A stretch of 64,000 nucleotides of DNA from JBBDWR01 sp040902745 (GTDB lineage: Bacteria; Actinomycetota; UBA4738; HRBIN12). The translations under genes and the position numbers were made by a program. This document shows positions 30,254 to 39,162 of this stretch, piece after piece. The stretch spans positions 248,001 to 312,000 of the forward strand of contig JBBDWR010000013.1 of assembly GCA_040902745.1 (NCBI GenBank), given 5' to 3'. Position 1 is the first letter of the stretch; every line of letters starts with the position of its first letter. The notes under the pieces are model-generated. The model did not search any database, was not told the DNA's origin, and worked only from the letters and a program-made list of their open reading frames with translations.

Positions 30254-30937
30254 ATGGAAGCGCTCGTTTTCGTCGTGATCGTGCTCGTGGTTATCGCGGT
30301 AGCAGGCGTCTCCTTCTGGCTGAAGCAGAAGCGCCGACAGGGGTTCGCGCTGATGGCCCGCCAGCTCGGGATGTCGTTCTCGACCGCCGATCCGATCGGG
30401 GTGCTCGGGATGCCGTTCCGGTTGTTCCGGAAGGGGGACGGGCGTGGAGCCGAGAACTTCGTCCACGGAACGTGGCAGGGGTGCCACGTCGCCTTGTTCG
30501 ACTTCTGGTACTACGAGCGGTCCAGCGACTCGAACGGGAGAAGCAGCAAGACCTACTATCGCTTCCAGTGTGTCGTCACGGAGATCGCTGCCGCGTGCTC
30601 GCCGGTGACGATCGGACCCGAGTCCGTACTGTCGCGGATCGCCGATGGCCTGGGCTTCGACGATCTGCAGTTCGAGTCCGAGGAGTTCAACCGCCGGTTC
30701 CAGGTGCAGTCCGGGGATCGCAAGTTCGCCTACGACCTCGTGGACGCTCGGATGATGGACTGGCTGCTGGGGACCGGAGGTGCGTACAGCTTCGAGGCTT
30801 CCGGGAAGTGGCTGCTGACCTCCTGTCGCAAGCTGAAGCCCGTCGAGATCGTGCCGCTGCTGGGGCGAGCCAAGGGATTCACCGACCAGATCCCTCGGGT
30901 GGTGTACTCGCTGTACGGTCTTGGGGCCTCCGGCTAG
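30254..30937 (+). CDS. Membrane-anchored conserved protein next to LemA (DUF3137-like)
   Basis: The 227-residue product has one N-terminal membrane helix (ALVFVVIVLVVIAVAGVSFW), a basic stop-transfer KQKRR, and a soluble domain containing HGTWQGCHVALFDFWYYE and KWLLTSCRKLKP. This resembles the DUF3137-type proteins that often neighbour lemA, though I hold the family call loosely. A GTG at 30233 would add seven residues. The role is unknown, and context suggests envelope-associated work with LemA. Confidence 0.6.
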   Translation: MEALVFVVIVLVVIAVAGVSFWLKQKRRQGFALMARQLGMSFSTADPIGVLGMPFRLFRKGDGRGAENFVHGTWQGCHVALFDFWYYERSSDSNGRSSKTYYRFQCVVTEIAAACSPVTIGPESVLSRIADGLGFDDLQFESEEFNRRFQVQSGDRKFAYDLVDARMMDWLLGTGGAYSFEASGKWLLTSCRKLKPVEIVPLLGRAKGFTDQIPRVVYSLYGLGASG

Positions 30938-30968
30938 GCTGTCGGAGAGTCGACGAAAGGAACCACCG

Positions 30969-31682
30969 GTGATCGTGGTCTGGATCCTGCTCGGGCTGGC
31001 CGTGCTCCTGCTGCTGTGGGGCGTGTTCAGCTACAACCGGTTCGTCTCCCAGCGCAACCTGATCAAGGATGCCTGGTCGAACATCTCCACCGAGCTGCAG
31101 CGACGCTACGACCTGATCCCGAACCTGGTCGAGACGGTCAAGGGCTACGCGCAGCACGAACAGGGAACCTTCGAGGCGGTGACCAAAGCCCGCGCCGCTG
31201 CCACCGCTGCCACGGGTTCGCCCGAGGCCCAGGCGGCGGCCGAGGGGCCGCTGATCGCCGCGCTGCGCCAGCTGCTCGCCGTCGCCGAGGCCTATCCCGA
31301 TCTGAAGGCGAACGAGAACTTCCTCGCTCTGCAGTCCGAGCTGGCGAACACCGAAGATCGTCTGCAGACCTCGCGGCGTTTCTACAACGCCAACGTCCGG
31401 CAATACAACGAGCGCGTGCAGTCAGTCCCGTCCAACGTGATCGCGAACATGTTCAAGTTCCAGGCCGAGGAGTACTTCGAGGTCGAGGACTCGATCCGCG
31501 ACGCCGGCGCGCCGCAGGTGAACTTCACGCAGGAAGGGCCGGGCGTCAGCTACGACAACAGGGGCAGCGGTGCGAACCGTCCCCCCGGCGGGGAGCCGCC
31601 GTCCGGCGGAGGGAGCACGTCGGCCCCGCCGCCCGGGGCCCCGCCTGCAGCCCCGCCACCTCCGGCCGCGCCCGGCACATAG
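30969..31682 (+). CDS. lemA: LemA family protein
   Basis: The 237-residue protein has an N-terminal membrane segment (VIVVWILLGLAVLLLLWGVF) and the LemA helical domain (YNRFVSQRNLIKDAWSNIST, LQRRYDLIPNLVETVKGYA, SRRFYNANVRQYNERVQSVP). The C-terminal 40 residues are rich in Pro, Gly and Ala and unlike classical LemA. The GTG at 30969 has AAAGGA eight bases upstream. The biochemical role of LemA is not established. Confidence 0.9.
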   Translation: MIVVWILLGLAVLLLLWGVFSYNRFVSQRNLIKDAWSNISTELQRRYDLIPNLVETVKGYAQHEQGTFEAVTKARAAATAATGSPEAQAAAEGPLIAALRQLLAVAEAYPDLKANENFLALQSELANTEDRLQTSRRFYNANVRQYNERVQSVPSNVIANMFKFQAEEYFEVEDSIRDAGAPQVNFTQEGPGVSYDNRGSGANRPPGGEPPSGGGSTSAPPPGAPPAAPPPPAAPGT

Positions 31683-31700
31683 CCAAAAAAGACAACCCGG

Positions 31701-33065
31701 CTAGGTCGCGGTCGGGCTCTCGGCCGGCGCACGGTGCAATCCGCCCGCTCGGCGGATGTCGCCGGTCAGAGACCACCAGCTGAGTGCCCACGTGAGCGCC
31801 ACGATCCCCAAGCCGACGGCGGCCGGACGGGGACCGAAGCGGTCGGCGGCCCAGCCGGTGACGAGGCTCGAGATGGCGATGGACAACGTCACGAGGGCGA
31901 AGTCGAAGGAGAAGATGCGCCCGCGAAGACGATCGGGGACCAATCGTTGCAGGCCGTAGGTCGACAACGTCCATTGGCCGCCTCCGCCGAGATGTGCGCA
32001 GAACACGACCGGGATCGCCATCAGCAGCGAGGTCGTGAAACCGAACACGATGTAGGAAGCGCCGAAGGTCGCGAGCGCGATCCCGATCGCCGTGAACAAC
32101 CGACGGTCGTCCGTCCTCGCGATCGCGCGGCCCAGGAAGGGGCCGATCAGCGCTCCGGCACCGCGCGCCGCCATCAGGGCGCCGATCCCCACGGCGCCGG
32201 CGAAAAAGATCCGCTCGGCGAACACCGAGAGCAGCACGAGGACACCGGCGGCGAGACCGAAGCCGCCCTTGACCACCAGCAGCGCGAGCACGCGGTGGTC
32301 GCGTCGGGCATACGTCACGGTCTCGCGCGTGGCCTCGATCAGCCCGGGGTGTCCACCCTCGCGAGCCTCGGCGAACGGGCGACGGATCGAGAAGATCATC
32401 ACCGCGGACAGCGCGAACGAGCCCGCATCGATCCCGAACGCAGCGGTTGATCCGAAAGCGGCGACGATGATCCCGCCGACGGCGGCCCCGACGGCCAGCA
32501 TCGTTCCCCACGCCGATCCGATCAGGGAATAGGCGGGTCCGAGGTCCTCGCTCGGAACGAGGTTGGGCATCGCGGCCTCCATCGCGGGATCGAACGCGGT
32601 CGAAAACACCGTGATCGCCGGAAGCAGCACGAAGACGATCCATAGGTCACCGGCGTCCCCGACGAACAGGAACCCCAGACAGAGCACCCCGCGAGCCAGA
32701 TCGCAGACCACCATCAGCCGGCGCCGGTCGACGCGATCGACCAGGTAGCCGGCGACCGGCGCGAACAAGAACGACGGCAACTCCTGCGCGACGATGACGA
32801 ACGCGACCGACGTCGCCGTCCCCTGGAGTCGCAGCACGACATCGAACAACGCCACGGTCAAGAACCAGTCGCCTCCCAGAGAGATGAGGCTCGCCAGATA
32901 GAGGCGGCGGAACTCCTGGTTGCGACGCAGCACGCCGAGGCTGGCGCGGAACCCGGTCGAGCGGGATGCCTCCGGGTCGATGGCGAGGGTGGGATCGGAC
33001 ACGCGGCGGGCCAGCGTACCTGCGTCGCGTGCGGGGAACGGGCCGGGGTCCGACTCCGGTAGCAT
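31701..33065 (-). CDS. MFS transporter, EntS-like exporter
   Basis: The 454-residue permease has twelve predicted helices in two halves, with the MFS loop motif GYLVDRVDRRRLMVVCD between helices 2 and 3 and GRAIARTDDRRL at the equivalent site of the second half. The sequence LYLASLISLGGDWFLTVALF near the N-terminus is typical of the EntS/macrolide-efflux-like branch. The substrate is not predictable. It converges with lemA and diverges from the DUF2090 gene, whose start is 57 bases away. Confidence 0.85.
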   Translation of the reverse strand: MLPESDPGPFPARDAGTLARRVSDPTLAIDPEASRSTGFRASLGVLRRNQEFRRLYLASLISLGGDWFLTVALFDVVLRLQGTATSVAFVIVAQELPSFLFAPVAGYLVDRVDRRRLMVVCDLARGVLCLGFLFVGDAGDLWIVFVLLPAITVFSTAFDPAMEAAMPNLVPSEDLGPAYSLIGSAWGTMLAVGAAVGGIIVAAFGSTAAFGIDAGSFALSAVMIFSIRRPFAEAREGGHPGLIEATRETVTYARRDHRVLALLVVKGGFGLAAGVLVLLSVFAERIFFAGAVGIGALMAARGAGALIGPFLGRAIARTDDRRLFTAIGIALATFGASYIVFGFTTSLLMAIPVVFCAHLGGGGQWTLSTYGLQRLVPDRLRGRIFSFDFALVTLSIAISSLVTGWAADRFGPRPAAVGLGIVALTWALSWWSLTGDIRRAGGLHRAPAESPTAT

Positions 33066-33122
33066 CGGGCTCAACGGCCCGTGCAACAGAGCGTCTACTT
33101 CTCGCAGGAGGCGAAGCACACG

Positions 33123-34037
33123 ATGGCACTCGGGTACGAAGGACAGCTCTACATACTCGCGTTCGACCACCGGGGTTCGTTCCAGAAGAAGTTCTTCGGT
33201 GTGGCCGGCGACCCGACGCCCGAGGAGACCGACCGGATCGCCGACGCGAAAACCGTGATCTACGAGGGTGCCCTCGCGGCGATCGACCGGACGCCCGAGC
33301 CCGTGATGTCGGAGTCGATCGGCATCTTGGTCGACGAACAGTTCGGGGCCGACATCGCCCGGGATGCGCACAAGCGCGGCATCAAGCTCGCGATGCCCGT
33401 GGAGAAGAGCGGGCAGAACGAGTTCGACTTCCAATACGGCGACGAGTTCGGGGCGCACATCCTCGACTTCGACCCGGCCTTCTCCAAGGTCCTCGTGCGC
33501 TACAACCCGATGGGCGACGGCGCGATGAACGCGCGGCAGGTCGAGAAGCTCAAGCGGCTCGGCGACTGGCTGCACGAGAACGACCGCACGTACCTTTTCG
33601 AGTTGCTCGTCCCCGCCGAGCCGAGCCAGCTCGAGTCGGTCGGGGGGGATGAAGGGCGGTTCGATCGCGAGCTGCGCGCCGAGTTGATGCGCACGGCGAT
33701 CGCGGAGCTGCAGCAAGCGGGGGTCGAGCCGGATATCTGGAAGATCGAAGGTCTCGATGCGCGCGGGGACTGCGAGCGGATCGCCGCGCAGTGTCGCATC
33801 GGAGGACGCGACCGGGTCGTGTGCATCGTTCTCGGCCGAGGAGCCGACGATGACGCCGTGGACCGATGGTTGAAGTCGGCGTCCGGCGTGCCGGGCTACG
33901 CCGGCCTCGCGATCGGCCGGTCGAACTGGTGGGATCCGCTGCGCGGCTACGTCGACGGCACGCTCCCGCGGGAGCGGGCCGCGGAGCAGATCGCGGAGAA
34001 CTTCCTGCGCTTCGTATCCGTCTACCGCGCCGGCTGA
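33123..34037 (+). CDS. Stand-alone DUF2090 aldolase-like protein
   Basis: The 304-residue TIM-barrel protein corresponds to the DUF2090 domain usually fused C-terminally to IolC-type 5-dehydro-2-deoxygluconokinase. Conserved features are LYILAFDHRGSFQKKFFG, VDEQFGADIARDA and GLAIGRSNWWDPL. Here it is free-standing, and no inositol-catabolic gene is nearby. An aldolase or phosphosugar-binding activity is suggested by fold only. The ATG at 33123 follows an AGGAGG box by about ten bases. A GTG-free upstream extension to 33081 is less likely. Confidence 0.8.
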   Translation: MALGYEGQLYILAFDHRGSFQKKFFGVAGDPTPEETDRIADAKTVIYEGALAAIDRTPEPVMSESIGILVDEQFGADIARDAHKRGIKLAMPVEKSGQNEFDFQYGDEFGAHILDFDPAFSKVLVRYNPMGDGAMNARQVEKLKRLGDWLHENDRTYLFELLVPAEPSQLESVGGDEGRFDRELRAELMRTAIAELQQAGVEPDIWKIEGLDARGDCERIAAQCRIGGRDRVVCIVLGRGADDDAVDRWLKSASGVPGYAGLAIGRSNWWDPLRGYVDGTLPRERAAEQIAENFLRFVSVYRAG

Positions 34038-34064
34038 CCGACCGGCGCAGCGAGGGGAACGCAC

Positions 34065-34268
34065 ATGGCTGTCATCAAGACGATCGATCTCGTCGGCGTG
34101 TCGCCCGATTCCTGGCGCGACGCCGCGCAACAGGCACTGGACGAGGCGTCGAAGACGATCCGTGGGATCGAGGAGATGGACATCCTCGAGACCGGCGCCA
34201 AGGTCGAGAACGGAACGATCTCCGAGTACCACACACACGTCCGCATCCGCTTCCGGCTCGAGCGTTGA
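34065..34268 (+). CDS. Dodecin family flavin-binding protein
   Basis: The 67-residue protein assembles as a dodecamer that stores flavin or related cofactors. It shows the dodecin pattern VIKTIDLVGVSPDSWRDAAQ, a helix, then the beta strands TGAKVENGTISEYHTHVRIRFRLE. It sits between the DUF2090 gene and the epimerase, on the same strand with short gaps. Confidence 0.9.
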   Translation: MAVIKTIDLVGVSPDSWRDAAQQALDEASKTIRGIEEMDILETGAKVENGTISEYHTHVRIRFRLER

Positions 34269-34272
34269 CGCG

Positions 34273-35262
34273 GTGAAGCTCCTCGTCATCGGCGGCACGG
34301 AGTTCGTGGGTCGTGCCTTCGTCGAGGCGGCGCTCGCAGCCGGTCACGAGATGACGCTGTTCCACCGCGGCCGCACCAACCCGGGTCTGTTCCCCGAGGC
34401 CGAACACGTACTCGGGGACCGGGACGGAGGGCTCGACGTCCTCGAGGGACGCACGTGGGACGCGGCGCTTGACACCTGTGCCTACGTTCCTCGGCTCGCC
34501 GGGGATGCGGCGCAGCTGCTGGCCGACGCCGTGGACCGATACACGTTCGTGTCGACGTGTTCGGTGTACCCAGACGAGGCGACGCCCGGGGTGGACGAGT
34601 TCGCTCCACTCTGGGACCCGGCGCCGTTCGCCGACACCGAGGACGTCACCGACGAGAGCTACGGGCCGCTCAAGGTGCTGTGCGAGCGCGCGGTGCTCGA
34701 CGCGTGCGGGGAGCGGAGCACGCTGATCGTGCGGCCCGGCTACATCGTCGGACCACACGACTCGACAGACCGGTTCACCTCGTATCTGGTCCGCGCGGCG
34801 CGCGGCGGTCGATTCCTCGCTCCGGGCCCGCCCGAGCTGCTCGTGCAGGTCATCGACGTTCGCGACCTCGGCGACTGGATGCTTCGCTGCGTCGAGGGCG
34901 GCACGATCGGGGTGTTCAACGCCGTGGGGCCGGCGCCGAGCATGGCCGAGGTCCTGGACCTGAGCGTCTCGACGTCCGGGCGCGCCGCCGAGCCTGTGTG
35001 GGTGGACGCCGACTTTTTGCTCGAGCAGGGGGCGGACAAGGAACTGCCGATGTGGCACCCGCGCCCGGCAGAGTCGGGCGTCATGCGATTCGACCCCGCG
35101 AAGGCGCTCGCGGCGGGGCTGGAGCTGCGTCCGATCGCCACGACGATTCAGGACACCCTCGCGTGGCGGATGCCGCTGCTGGAGTCCTCACCGGTGCAGG
35201 CCGGCCTGACTCCCGAGCGCGAACGAGCGCTACTGGACGCATGGGCTTCACGGACCGGCTGA
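34273..35262 (+). CDS. NAD-dependent epimerase/reductase (atypical SDR)
   Basis: The 329-residue protein has an N-terminal Rossmann motif LLVIGGTEFVGRAFVEAAL (GGTxFVGR variant) and a catalytic pair Y-x3-K in SYGPLKVLCE. IVRPGYIVGP and a DVRDLGDWML cofactor/substrate region follow. This is the branch close to plant CSP41/isoflavone-reductase-like SDRs. The substrate is unknown. The GTG start follows the dodecin stop by four bases. The 3' end overlaps the next gene by 22 bases. Confidence 0.82.
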   Translation: MKLLVIGGTEFVGRAFVEAALAAGHEMTLFHRGRTNPGLFPEAEHVLGDRDGGLDVLEGRTWDAALDTCAYVPRLAGDAAQLLADAVDRYTFVSTCSVYPDEATPGVDEFAPLWDPAPFADTEDVTDESYGPLKVLCERAVLDACGERSTLIVRPGYIVGPHDSTDRFTSYLVRAARGGRFLAPGPPELLVQVIDVRDLGDWMLRCVEGGTIGVFNAVGPAPSMAEVLDLSVSTSGRAAEPVWVDADFLLEQGADKELPMWHPRPAESGVMRFDPAKALAAGLELRPIATTIQDTLAWRMPLLESSPVQAGLTPERERALLDAWASRTG

Positions 35263-36539
35263 AGAGCCATCGGCGCGCGGCGGTGATCGGCGCGGCGGGT
35301 GCCGGGCTGGCCGCCTACACGGCCCGCGAACTTGCCCGCTATCGCAGCGACGCCGCGCGGGGCTACAAGCTCGACGGCGTTCCGCAGCCGGGCACCGACG
35401 AGTTCGCCCGCCTGGTCGAAGCGCTCACCGCTGCGCCCTTGCGGCACGGCAATCGGCTGGAGGTCCTGCGAAACGGCGACGAGATCTTCCCCGCGATGCT
35501 CACCGCGATCCGTCAGGCGAAGCGCACGGTCGACCTGCAGACGTTCGTGTACTGGACCGGGGACCCGGCCGTCGAGTTCGCGACGGCGCTCGCCGAGAAG
35601 GCCACCGAGGGACTCAAGGTCAACGTGCTTCTCGACGCCGTCGGAGCGAACAAGATGGACGCCGAACTCGTGGGGAAGATGGAGGACGCTGGGGTCAAGG
35701 TGGCGTGGTTCCGCCCCGTGCGGATCCGCAGCATCGCTCGCGCGAACAACAGGACGCACCGCAAGATCCTCGTGTGCGACGCGAGCGTCGGCTTCACCGG
35801 AGGCGTCGGCATCGCGCAAGAGTGGACCGGACACGCGCAGGACCCCGAACATTGGCGGGACACGCACGTTCGCGTCGACGGGCCTGCGGGTCGCGATCTA
35901 CTCGGCGGCTTCTTGGAGAACTGGGCCGAAGCCACCGGAGAGGTGCTGACGGGGGACCGTCTGCGCCACATCGATCCCTACGATGACGGCGTCGATGCGC
36001 AGGTGACCCGCAGCTCCGCGACCAAGGGGCACACGGAAGCGGAGGAGTTGTTCTTCGCCGCGATCGAGGGCGCGCAGCAACGGCTGTGGCTCACGACCGC
36101 CTATTTCGCTCCTCGGCGGGCGTTCGTCGACGCGATCGTTCGGGCGGTCGGGCGGGGCGCGGACGTGCGGCTGCTGGTGAACGGGCCCAACATCGACAAG
36201 CAGATCGTCCGGCGCGCCGGCCATGCGAGCTACGACCGGCTCCTGCAGCACGGGGTGCGCATCTTCGAGTTCCAGCCGACGATGCTGCACGCGAAGGTCA
36301 TGGTCATCGACCGACGATGGGCGACGATCGGCTCTATCAACTTCGACGACCGCTCGTTCCGCCTTCACGAGGAGCTCAACCTGTCGGTGTCCGATGACGG
36401 ATGCGCGAGCGAACTCGCCGGCCATTTCGACGACGACCTCGCCCGCGCGGAGGAACTCACGCTCGACGCCTGGCGCGCCCGTCCCGCGCACACCCGCGCG
36501 GTCGAGAAGGGCTCCGCCTTGCTCAAGCGTCAGCTCTAG
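35241..36539 (+). CDS. Cardiolipin-synthase-like phospholipase D protein
   Basis: The 432-residue protein has two HKD motifs, THRKILVCDASVGFTGG and LHAKVMVIDRRWATIGSINFDDRS, which make the two-lobed PLD active site. A weakly hydrophobic N-terminal segment (AAVIGAAGAGLAAYTA) may anchor it to the membrane. Family members condense phosphatidylglycerol to cardiolipin or swap head groups. The start lies inside the 3' end of the epimerase gene. Confidence 0.85.
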   Translation: MGFTDRLKSHRRAAVIGAAGAGLAAYTARELARYRSDAARGYKLDGVPQPGTDEFARLVEALTAAPLRHGNRLEVLRNGDEIFPAMLTAIRQAKRTVDLQTFVYWTGDPAVEFATALAEKATEGLKVNVLLDAVGANKMDAELVGKMEDAGVKVAWFRPVRIRSIARANNRTHRKILVCDASVGFTGGVGIAQEWTGHAQDPEHWRDTHVRVDGPAGRDLLGGFLENWAEATGEVLTGDRLRHIDPYDDGVDAQVTRSSATKGHTEAEELFFAAIEGAQQRLWLTTAYFAPRRAFVDAIVRAVGRGADVRLLVNGPNIDKQIVRRAGHASYDRLLQHGVRIFEFQPTMLHAKVMVIDRRWATIGSINFDDRSFRLHEELNLSVSDDGCASELAGHFDDDLARAEELTLDAWRARPAHTRAVEKGSALLKRQL

Positions 36540-36580
36540 CAGGGCGACAGGGCGCTGACCTGGGGCGCAACCGGCGCGGC

Positions 36581-36586
36581 TAGACT
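36581..36586 (+). promoter_or_regulatory. -10 element of purA
   Basis: TAGACT ends nine bases before the purA ATG, and there is no Shine-Dalgarno between them. The mRNA should start within a few bases of the ATG. Confidence 0.5.
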
Positions 36587-36595
36587 GAGCGCGTT

Positions 36596-37870
36596 ATGCC
36601 GGCATCGATCGTGCTCGGGACCCAATGGGGTGACGAAGGCAAGGGGAAGGCGACGGACTACCTCGCCGACCGGATGGACCTGTGCGTCCGGTACCAGGGT
36701 GGGAACAACGCCGGCCACACGGTTATCGCCGAGGGAAGGGAACTCAAACTCAACCTGATCCCGTCCGGGATCCTGTACGAGCACGTAACGTCCGTGCTCG
36801 CGGACGGCGTCGTGATCGATCCGGGGGTGCTGCTCGGGGAGATCGACGAGCTGCAGGCCGACGGCGTGGATTGTTCCCGGCTGAAGATCTCTGGCAACGC
36901 GCACCTGATCATGCCGTACCACCTGGAACTCGAGAAGGTCACGCAGCGATTCCTCGGCGAGAACGCGCTCGGCACCACCAAACGGGGGATCGGGCCGAGC
37001 TACGGCGACAAGGCCGCACGGATCGGCCTGCGCGTGCAGGACCTGTTCGACGAGAAGATCTTCCGGCAGAAGCTCGACGTCGTGCTCGAGGAGAAGAACA
37101 AGATCCTCACGCAGGTCTACAGCCGTCTCCCGCTGGACGGCGACGGCATCGTCGAGGACTACATGGACTACGCGTCGCGGCTCGCGCCTCACGTCGCCGA
37201 CACTGGCAAGCTGGTCCACGAGGCGCTGCGTGACGGCAAGAACGTGTTGCTCGAGGGAGCGCAGGGCACGCTGCTCGATCTGGATCACGGGACCTATCCG
37301 TTCGTGACCTCCTCTAATCCCGTCGCGGGCTACGCTCTCGCCTCGGTCGGGATCGGACCCAAGGAGGTCGACCGGGTGATCGGTATCGCGAAGGCGTACG
37401 TCACGCGAGTGGGGGCCGGGCCGTTCCCAACGGAGGATCTCGGCGCCGACGGCGATCGCCTGGGGGAGCGTGGAGCGGAGTTCGGCACCACTACAGGCCG
37501 CAAGCGCCGGTGCGGTTGGTACGACGCGTGCATCATGCGCTACGCGGCGAGACTCAACGGTCTCACCGAGCTGATCCTGACCAAGCTCGACGTTCTGTCG
37601 GGCTTCGGGACGGTCAAGGTGTGCGTCGGCTACCGCGCCGACGGCGAGCGCTACGACGACTTCCCACCGCACCAGTCGCTCTTCCACAAGGCGGAACCGA
37701 TCTACGAGGAGCTCGAGGGCTGGGGCGAGGAGATCGTCGACGCCCGATCGATCGACGATCTTCCAGGAGCCGCGCGCAAATACGTCGATCGCCTCGAGCA
37801 ACTCGCGGACGTGCCGGTGCGCCTCGTGTCGGTCGGCCCCGCCCGCGAACAGAGTCTGCCTGCGGGGTGA
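36596..37870 (+). CDS. purA: Adenylosuccinate synthetase
   Basis: PurA converts IMP, Asp and GTP to adenylosuccinate. The 424-residue enzyme has the N-terminal GTP/IMP site GTQWGDEGKGKATDYLAD, NAGHTV with the catalytic His, GTTKRGIGPSYGDKAARIGLR, EGAQGTLLDLDHGTYPFVTSSN, and GFGTVKVCVGYR. It opens the purine run, ahead of purD by seven bases. Confidence 0.98.
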   Translation: MPASIVLGTQWGDEGKGKATDYLADRMDLCVRYQGGNNAGHTVIAEGRELKLNLIPSGILYEHVTSVLADGVVIDPGVLLGEIDELQADGVDCSRLKISGNAHLIMPYHLELEKVTQRFLGENALGTTKRGIGPSYGDKAARIGLRVQDLFDEKIFRQKLDVVLEEKNKILTQVYSRLPLDGDGIVEDYMDYASRLAPHVADTGKLVHEALRDGKNVLLEGAQGTLLDLDHGTYPFVTSSNPVAGYALASVGIGPKEVDRVIGIAKAYVTRVGAGPFPTEDLGADGDRLGERGAEFGTTTGRKRRCGWYDACIMRYAARLNGLTELILTKLDVLSGFGTVKVCVGYRADGERYDDFPPHQSLFHKAEPIYEELEGWGEEIVDARSIDDLPGAARKYVDRLEQLADVPVRLVSVGPAREQSLPAG

Positions 37871-37877
37871 GAGACCG

Positions 37878-39143
37878 GTGAAGGTCCTGGTCGTCGGCGG
37901 TGGCGGTCGAGAGCACGCGCTCGCGTGGCGGCTCGCGCAGAACCCCACGGTCGACCGCTTGTTCGCGGCGCCGGGCAACGCGGGGATCGCGCGAGAGGGG
38001 GTATGCGTCGACGTCGACGCGGACGACGTAGAGGGCCTGCTGCGGCTGATCGATGATGAGCAGATCGATCTGACGGTCGTCGGTCCGGAGGCGCCGCTGG
38101 TGCTGGGGCTCGTTGACGAGCTCGAGGCGATAGGCGCACCGGTGTTCGGACCGACCAGTGACGCCGCGCGCATCGAGGGATCCAAGGCGTGGACGAAAGA
38201 TCTGTGCGAACGCTACGGGATCCCGGCCGCGAGGTCGCGCACGTTCATGGAGGGCGACGCCGCGATCGACTACCTCGACGCGGTGGGTGCTCCGTACGTC
38301 GTCAAGGTCGATGGGCTCGCCGCCGGCAAAGGTGTCACGGTGACCGAGGAGCGCGAACACGCGATCCGAGCGATCCGCGAGGCTCTCGTCGATCGGGTCT
38401 TCGGCGCCGCCGGGGACTCGGTGATCGTCGAGGAGTTCCTTGAGGGATACGAGGTGTCCGCCTTCGCAGTGACCGACGGCCGGCAGATCCTTCCCCTGGA
38501 ACTGGCCCAGGACTTCAAGCGGATCGGTGACGGGGACACGGGACCCAACACCGGCGGCATGGGCGCCTATTCGCCGATGCCCAATGTGCCGGACGATATC
38601 CGCTCCCGGATCTTCGACGAGATCATCGCGTGGGGTGTGCGCGCGATGGAAGCCGAAGGTGTCCGCTACCGCGGGGTGCTCTACGCCGGATGCATCGTGA
38701 CCGACGAGGGGCCCAAGCTCCTGGAGTTCAACTGCCGGTTCGGCGATCCGGAAACGCAGGTCGTGATCCCCCGGTTGCGATCGGACCTGGGAGAGCTGAT
38801 GCTCGGCTGTATCGAGGGCAACCTGAAGAACTATCGGGCGTTGTGGAGGCCGGAAGCGTGCGTCACGGTCGTGGCCGCCTCTGGGGGCTACCCCGGCCGC
38901 TTTGAGACCGGGATCCCGATCGAGGGCGTCGACGCTGCGGAGCAGGTCGAAGGCGCGATCGTGTTCCATGCGGGCACGGTCGAGCGCTCCGGTAGACTGC
39001 TGACCTCCGGCGGGCGCGTGCTCGCGGTGAGTGGCCTCGGCCCCACCGTCGACGACGCCCGCGAACGGGCGTACGAGGCCCTGTCGCGGATCTCGTTCGA
39101 CGGCATGCAGTATCGGACCGACATCGCACAGGGGGTCGCATGA
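37878..39143 (+). CDS. purD: Phosphoribosylamine--glycine ligase
   Basis: The 421-residue ATP-grasp enzyme makes GAR. It shows LVVGGGGREHALAWRLAQ, FGPTSDAARIEGSKAWTKDL, APYVVKVDGLAAGKGVTV, and DPETQVVIPRLRSDLGELM with the preceding EFNCRFG metal site. The GTG at 37878 follows purA closely. The length and all core motifs are normal. Confidence 0.97.
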   Translation: MKVLVVGGGGREHALAWRLAQNPTVDRLFAAPGNAGIAREGVCVDVDADDVEGLLRLIDDEQIDLTVVGPEAPLVLGLVDELEAIGAPVFGPTSDAARIEGSKAWTKDLCERYGIPAARSRTFMEGDAAIDYLDAVGAPYVVKVDGLAAGKGVTVTEEREHAIRAIREALVDRVFGAAGDSVIVEEFLEGYEVSAFAVTDGRQILPLELAQDFKRIGDGDTGPNTGGMGAYSPMPNVPDDIRSRIFDEIIAWGVRAMEAEGVRYRGVLYAGCIVTDEGPKLLEFNCRFGDPETQVVIPRLRSDLGELMLGCIEGNLKNYRALWRPEACVTVVAASGGYPGRFETGIPIEGVDAAEQVEGAIVFHAGTVERSGRLLTSGGRVLAVSGLGPTVDDARERAYEALSRISFDGMQYRTDIAQGVA

Positions 39144-39162
39144 GGCACGGGGAGAGGCGCAC

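Noticed and set aside
31701..34298. 865-codon minus-strand frame
   Set aside because: Only the part from 33065 down is the MFS gene. The upstream half is antisense to the DUF2090 and dodecin genes and reads as Arg/Leu/Val-rich shadow sequence.
34557..36539. 660-codon fusion of epimerase region and PLD protein
   Set aside because: The first 228 codons are an out-of-frame reading of the epimerase. The PLD protein has its own ATG at 35241.
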